Positions 61,460-64,000 of a stretch of 64,000 bases of DNA are shown here, one piece after another. The notes below the pieces were generated by a model that did no database searches, was not told the origin of the DNA, and was given only the letters and a program-made list of their open reading frames with translations. The position numbers and the translations under genes were made by a program. Numbering within the stretch: position 1 is the first letter of the stretch; each line of letters begins with the position of its first letter. The stretch is from Eubacterium sp. (GTDB lineage: Bacteria > Bacillota > Clostridia > Lachnospirales > Lachnospiraceae). The stretch spans positions 99,782 through 163,781 of the forward strand of contig JAFRHL010000026.1 of the NCBI GenBank assembly GCA_017433295.1, given 5' to 3'.

Positions 61460-61951
61460 TCATTCTTCTTCCCAGTTTTTCTTTCCATCTGTCTCCCCGG
61501 GGTTTTCAACCGTGTCCAGGGCGCTGTCAATGAGCTTGATCAGTTCAAAGATGGAACGGAAGGATACGGTCTTATCCTCCTCCATCCATGTGACCCTTCC
61601 CTGCCAGCTGCTGTTCTGACGGTGATGCACCCTGATGATAAAGGACCCCAGATCACCATGCTTACTTAATAATTCTTCATCTGTCATTACTTTATTAATC
61701 TCCTGTTTTTTTGTAGGCACAGAGGCCTTCTCTGTAAAAAAACGGTTATTGGTTGTGGCATGGGGGAAATTAATAGTATCGAAAAACTTTTCCAGATCAA
61801 ATACCATCTGCTCCAGATTATGAAGAGCCGTCCCCTCCCGTTTATAGGCATGATAGTAATATCCTTTAATATCCGTATCGTGCCTTTCATCGACCGACAG
61901 TACCACCCCGTTGGGTGTACCGATATACCATTGTGTTTTATTTCCTTTCAT
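61460..61951 (-). CDS. 163-residue cytosolic protein of the fibre locus, unknown
   Basis: No signal peptide or helix. The end part SFIIRVHHRQNSSWQGRVTW and FRSIFELIKLIDSAL looks like a small conserved beta-alpha domain seen beside such regulators in Lachnospiraceae, as far as I remember; no function is known. It lies 9 bp downstream of the BTAD regulator gene and is probably co-translated, so an accessory role in regulation is a fair guess. Confidence 0.6.
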   Translation of the reverse strand: MKGNKTQWYIGTPNGVVLSVDERHDTDIKGYYYHAYKREGTALHNLEQMVFDLEKFFDTINFPHATTNNRFFTEKASVPTKKQEINKVMTDEELLSKHGDLGSFIIRVHHRQNSSWQGRVTWMEEDKTVSFRSIFELIKLIDSALDTVENPGETDGKKNWEEE

Positions 61952-61960
61952 GCTGCATCC

Positions 61961-63169
61961 TCAACGTCCCGGTGAACACATAACGGAATTCACATGATAC
62001 TCTATTCCCGTTCTCTGCCGGCCTTTAATAAATTTATAATTAATACGTTTCTGAATGATGGCACAGTTCTCATAGCTGGTATTGGTAAGGAGGATCAGGA
62101 ACTGTCCCCTGCCAAATCTGGTTATGGTGTCGCTGTGCCTTACCGAGGCTTTAATGCTCTTTCCCAGGCGGTCGGAGAGTTCTCTTAACTGCTCCCCCTC
62201 CTGCATGGGGTTCCCCTTACTGTCAACCACCGTACAAAGCATCAGGAAAACAGACTGACCGCCCCGCTCCAGCATTCTGGAGACCATGCGGTATATCCCC
62301 TGGAATACCGGGTAGGAAACCTCATATCCCCCCGTCTTCTCCTCATCCTCGGACAGGCGTCTCTGGATATCATCGAGCACGGCATACCGGTGCTCCATCT
62401 GGTCGCCCAGTTCATCAAGAAGCTCCAGCAGCCGGGGTGAAGGCTTGAGGCCTTCCTCGTCAAAATACAGTTCCACTGTGTCCTCATAGAGTTTCCTGGC
62501 GTCATCGTATCTTCCCATGGACACCAGAGCCTCCATGGTAATGGTCTCCCAGTTGGACAGAGGGTGAACGCCGGAAGCATACATGCCGATCTCCTCCATC
62601 TGGAGGTAATCCTGAGACTTTCTTAAAAGGTCTGCTGCTTTTTCCATACAGTCATAAAACATGACCCTGTAGCGTCTGGCTTCCCTGGCGGCCCAGACCA
62701 CACCCACAAGATTACTTAAAAACTCACCTGTATATATATGACAGGCTTCTATGTAAAGTTCCTGCTTAAGATAAGGCTCCTGCTCTTCCTCTGCCCTCTG
62801 ATAAAGGCTCTCAAACTCGGTGGCATCCTCAACCACCGAAATCTCCTTCGTCCAATAATATACGTCTTTCTTTCTCTCGATATAGTTCACATCCGGAAGC
62901 CCCGCCGCCTTAAGCTTCTTTTTGGCGTTATAGATGACGCTTCTGGTGGCATGATGTATATTGTTAAGCTCCCTGTCTCCAAAGAGCACTCTCTCGATCT
63001 GGTCCCTGCTCACTCCCTCTTCCCGGAAATGAAGGAGCAGCTGCATCAGCCAGGTAAACTGTGACTCGCTGGACTTGGTACCGCCCAGGATCGATGTGCC
63101 GTTATAGGTCATGGAAAATGTTCCAAAGGTTCTTACATATAGTATATTATTACTTAGCTTGCTTTCCAT
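61961..63169 (-). CDS. BTAD (SARP-like) transcriptional regulator with a degenerate GGDEF-like end
   Basis: 402 residues. N-terminal winged helix (~10-105: YVRTFGTFSMTYNG, ATRSVIYNAKKKLKAAG), bacterial transcriptional-activation domain of TPR-like helices (~110-260, with YIEACHIYTGEFLSNL and ALVSMGRYDDARKLYEDTV). Residues ~300-395 (GQSVFLMLCTVVDSKGN, DTITRFGRGQFLILLTNTSYENC) follow the plan of a GGDEF domain, with RFGRGQF in place of RYGGDEF; it cannot make c-di-GMP but might bind a nucleotide. Expected to activate the promoters at 46193 and 61357. Confidence 0.85.
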   Translation of the reverse strand: MESKLSNNILYVRTFGTFSMTYNGTSILGGTKSSESQFTWLMQLLLHFREEGVSRDQIERVLFGDRELNNIHHATRSVIYNAKKKLKAAGLPDVNYIERKKDVYYWTKEISVVEDATEFESLYQRAEEEQEPYLKQELYIEACHIYTGEFLSNLVGVVWAAREARRYRVMFYDCMEKAADLLRKSQDYLQMEEIGMYASGVHPLSNWETITMEALVSMGRYDDARKLYEDTVELYFDEEGLKPSPRLLELLDELGDQMEHRYAVLDDIQRRLSEDEEKTGGYEVSYPVFQGIYRMVSRMLERGGQSVFLMLCTVVDSKGNPMQEGEQLRELSDRLGKSIKASVRHSDTITRFGRGQFLILLTNTSYENCAIIQKRINYKFIKGRQRTGIEYHVNSVMCSPGR

Positions 63170-63202
63170 ACTGAATCTCTTCTCCCCGTGTACTTGTCTG
63201 CA

Positions 63203-63742
63203 TTAATCATTGATGTCATCTTCTTCCTCTTCTTCCCGTCTCTTTCCCAGAGTACCGGCAAGAATGTTCAGAAGGGCTCCACAGGCTGCAAAACACAAAA
63301 CATATACTTTACCGATAGAGGTGGTGAAAATCATCATGATCTGACCCACATAAGGAATATGCCGGATCACCTTTCCGACATACTGGTCATAGGTAACCTC
63401 TGTCAGATCTTCCCCTTCATTGGCGTCGCCCTTGGTATGAAAATAACCTTCGACGACCTGGTTCTTTGTCACCCGATGCACCACCAGGGAATCTCCGCTC
63501 TGAAAGGCTATGATATCCTTCTCTGCAATATTCTCCGGAGAGGTCTTCGTATTGATATATACCGCACTGCCCACCGGAATCTCCGGTTCCATACTGCCGC
63601 TGACAATATGGTAAACCTCTATTCCCCTGAACTGGGGAATCACGATGGAAGCAGTCACCGCTATGACGATCAGTAAAATAAGTGTTCCCAGCAAACGACA
63701 CAGGACCGAAGCGATCACCGGACCGATTTTCCGTTTTCTCAT
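63203..63742 (-). CDS. SipW-type signal peptidase I
   Basis: 179 residues from the ATG at 63742 (MRKRKIGPV), 9 bp behind AAGGA. N-terminal helix, catalytic VSGSMEPEIPVGSAVY, and DSLVVHRVTKNQ with His in place of the Lys of bacterial LepB: the ER-type Ser-His signal peptidase called SipW. GDANEGEDLTEV and a C-terminal helix with acidic end follow. SipW enzymes process TasA-type fibre proteins; two such substrates lie in the same locus. Confidence 0.9.
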   Translation of the reverse strand: MRKRKIGPVIASVLCRLLGTLILLIVIAVTASIVIPQFRGIEVYHIVSGSMEPEIPVGSAVYINTKTSPENIAEKDIIAFQSGDSLVVHRVTKNQVVEGYFHTKGDANEGEDLTEVTYDQYVGKVIRHIPYVGQIMMIFTTSIGKVYVLCFAACGALLNILAGTLGKRREEEEEDDIND

Positions 63743-63799
63743 ACTATTCATTCCTTCATAATATATCTGTTCATGGCCAGTAAACCATAAACAATGATG

Positions 63800-63827
63800 C
63801 ATATACCCGACAATTTTGTTAAATCAA
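63800..63827 (-). promoter_or_regulatory. Possible promoter of the sipW-regulator unit
   Basis: TTGATT (63827-63822), 16-bp spacer, TATATG (63805-63800). It lacks the direct repeats of the fibre promoters. Confidence 0.4.
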
Positions 63828-63934
63828 GACTGACAGAAGTGTATAATCAGGGCATTTTATTGTGAACTCTGCAAGTTTTTTACGCCTATCCAATTAAAAA
63901 ATACGAAATAAGCCTGGATTTATGCGAGTTTTGC

Positions 63935-63963
63935 TTGCATTTATCCGGGTTTTATGCTATACT
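63935..63963 (+). promoter_or_regulatory. Promoter of a gene beginning beyond the window
   Basis: TTGCAT (63935-63940), 17-bp spacer, TATACT (63958-63963). GGCGTA-AA-TACGCC (63971-63984) lies at the start site, and AAGGAGGG at the very end is a ribosome site. The downstream gene is outside. Confidence 0.75.
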
Positions 63964-64000
63964 TTATTTAGGCGTAAATACGCCTTATAAGGAGGGCGAA

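Overview
The window reads as chromosomal DNA of a gut-type anaerobic member of the Bacillota, most likely Lachnospiraceae. The signs are Shine-Dalgarno sites of the AGGAGG type, TTGACA/TATAAT promoters, an O2-scavenging flavodiiron protein, an [FeFe]-hydrogenase maturase, FeoAB iron uptake, many small 'DUF' proteins common in Clostridia, and sortase-assembled surface fibres. This placement is inference from gene content; no rRNA is present.

Layout. 1-1325: end of an unknown gene and the wreck of an ECF-type metal or vitamin transporter (cbiQ remnant, cbiO with a spoiled N-terminus). 1457-3244: flavodiiron/flavin reductase/rubredoxin fusion. 3356-7746 (minus): hydE and the feoA-feoA-feoB-small Cys-rich protein operon, divergent from a DtxR-family regulator (8022). 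8500-16082: an FtsX-type ABC exporter, a decayed P1B-type metal ATPase with a small partner gene, and a DUF2325/DUF3793 pair. Eight copies of one 16-bp palindrome, RTTAG-N6-CTAAY, sit in the control regions of feo, the ABC exporter, the ATPase operon and the DUF pair, and strongly suggest one local metal regulon. 16125-27606: membrane and secreted proteins, several of them pseudogenes with internal deletions or frameshifts. 27641-27713: tRNA-Lys(CTT). 28038-41413: housekeeping and envelope genes (AI-2E family permease, trmB, D-Ala-D-Ala carboxypeptidase, serS, lipid kinase, an SCP2-like protein with a repeat tail, two cyclic-di-GMP proteins, a metal transporter, a PheC-like lipoprotein). 41737-47920: Rpn/PD-(D/E)XK nuclease genes and relics around an LPXTG pilin. 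47985-63742: a large minus-strand surface-fibre locus.

The surface-fibre locus is the most unusual system here. In transcription order it encodes a SipW-type signal peptidase, a BTAD (SARP-like) regulator whose C-terminus looks like a dead GGDEF domain, an unknown 163-residue protein, a sortase, a SpaA-like subunit, two proteins with SipW-type signal peptides, a protein ending in a VKTGD motif, a MucBP protein and a 2474-residue LPXTG adhesin. A separate LPXTG backbone pilin lies downstream. The sortase gene and the pilin share a promoter layout, TTTTGACG-N-TT-N3-TTGA followed by a -10 box with only 10 bp between, which looks like a SARP activator site.

A 27-bp hairpin repeat (8-bp arms GGAGACAG/CTGTCTCC) occurs nine times in full and once in part, mostly at gene 3' ends. 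One copy cuts off the -10 box expected for the decayed metal-ATPase operon. No transposase, integrase, CRISPR array or rRNA was found.
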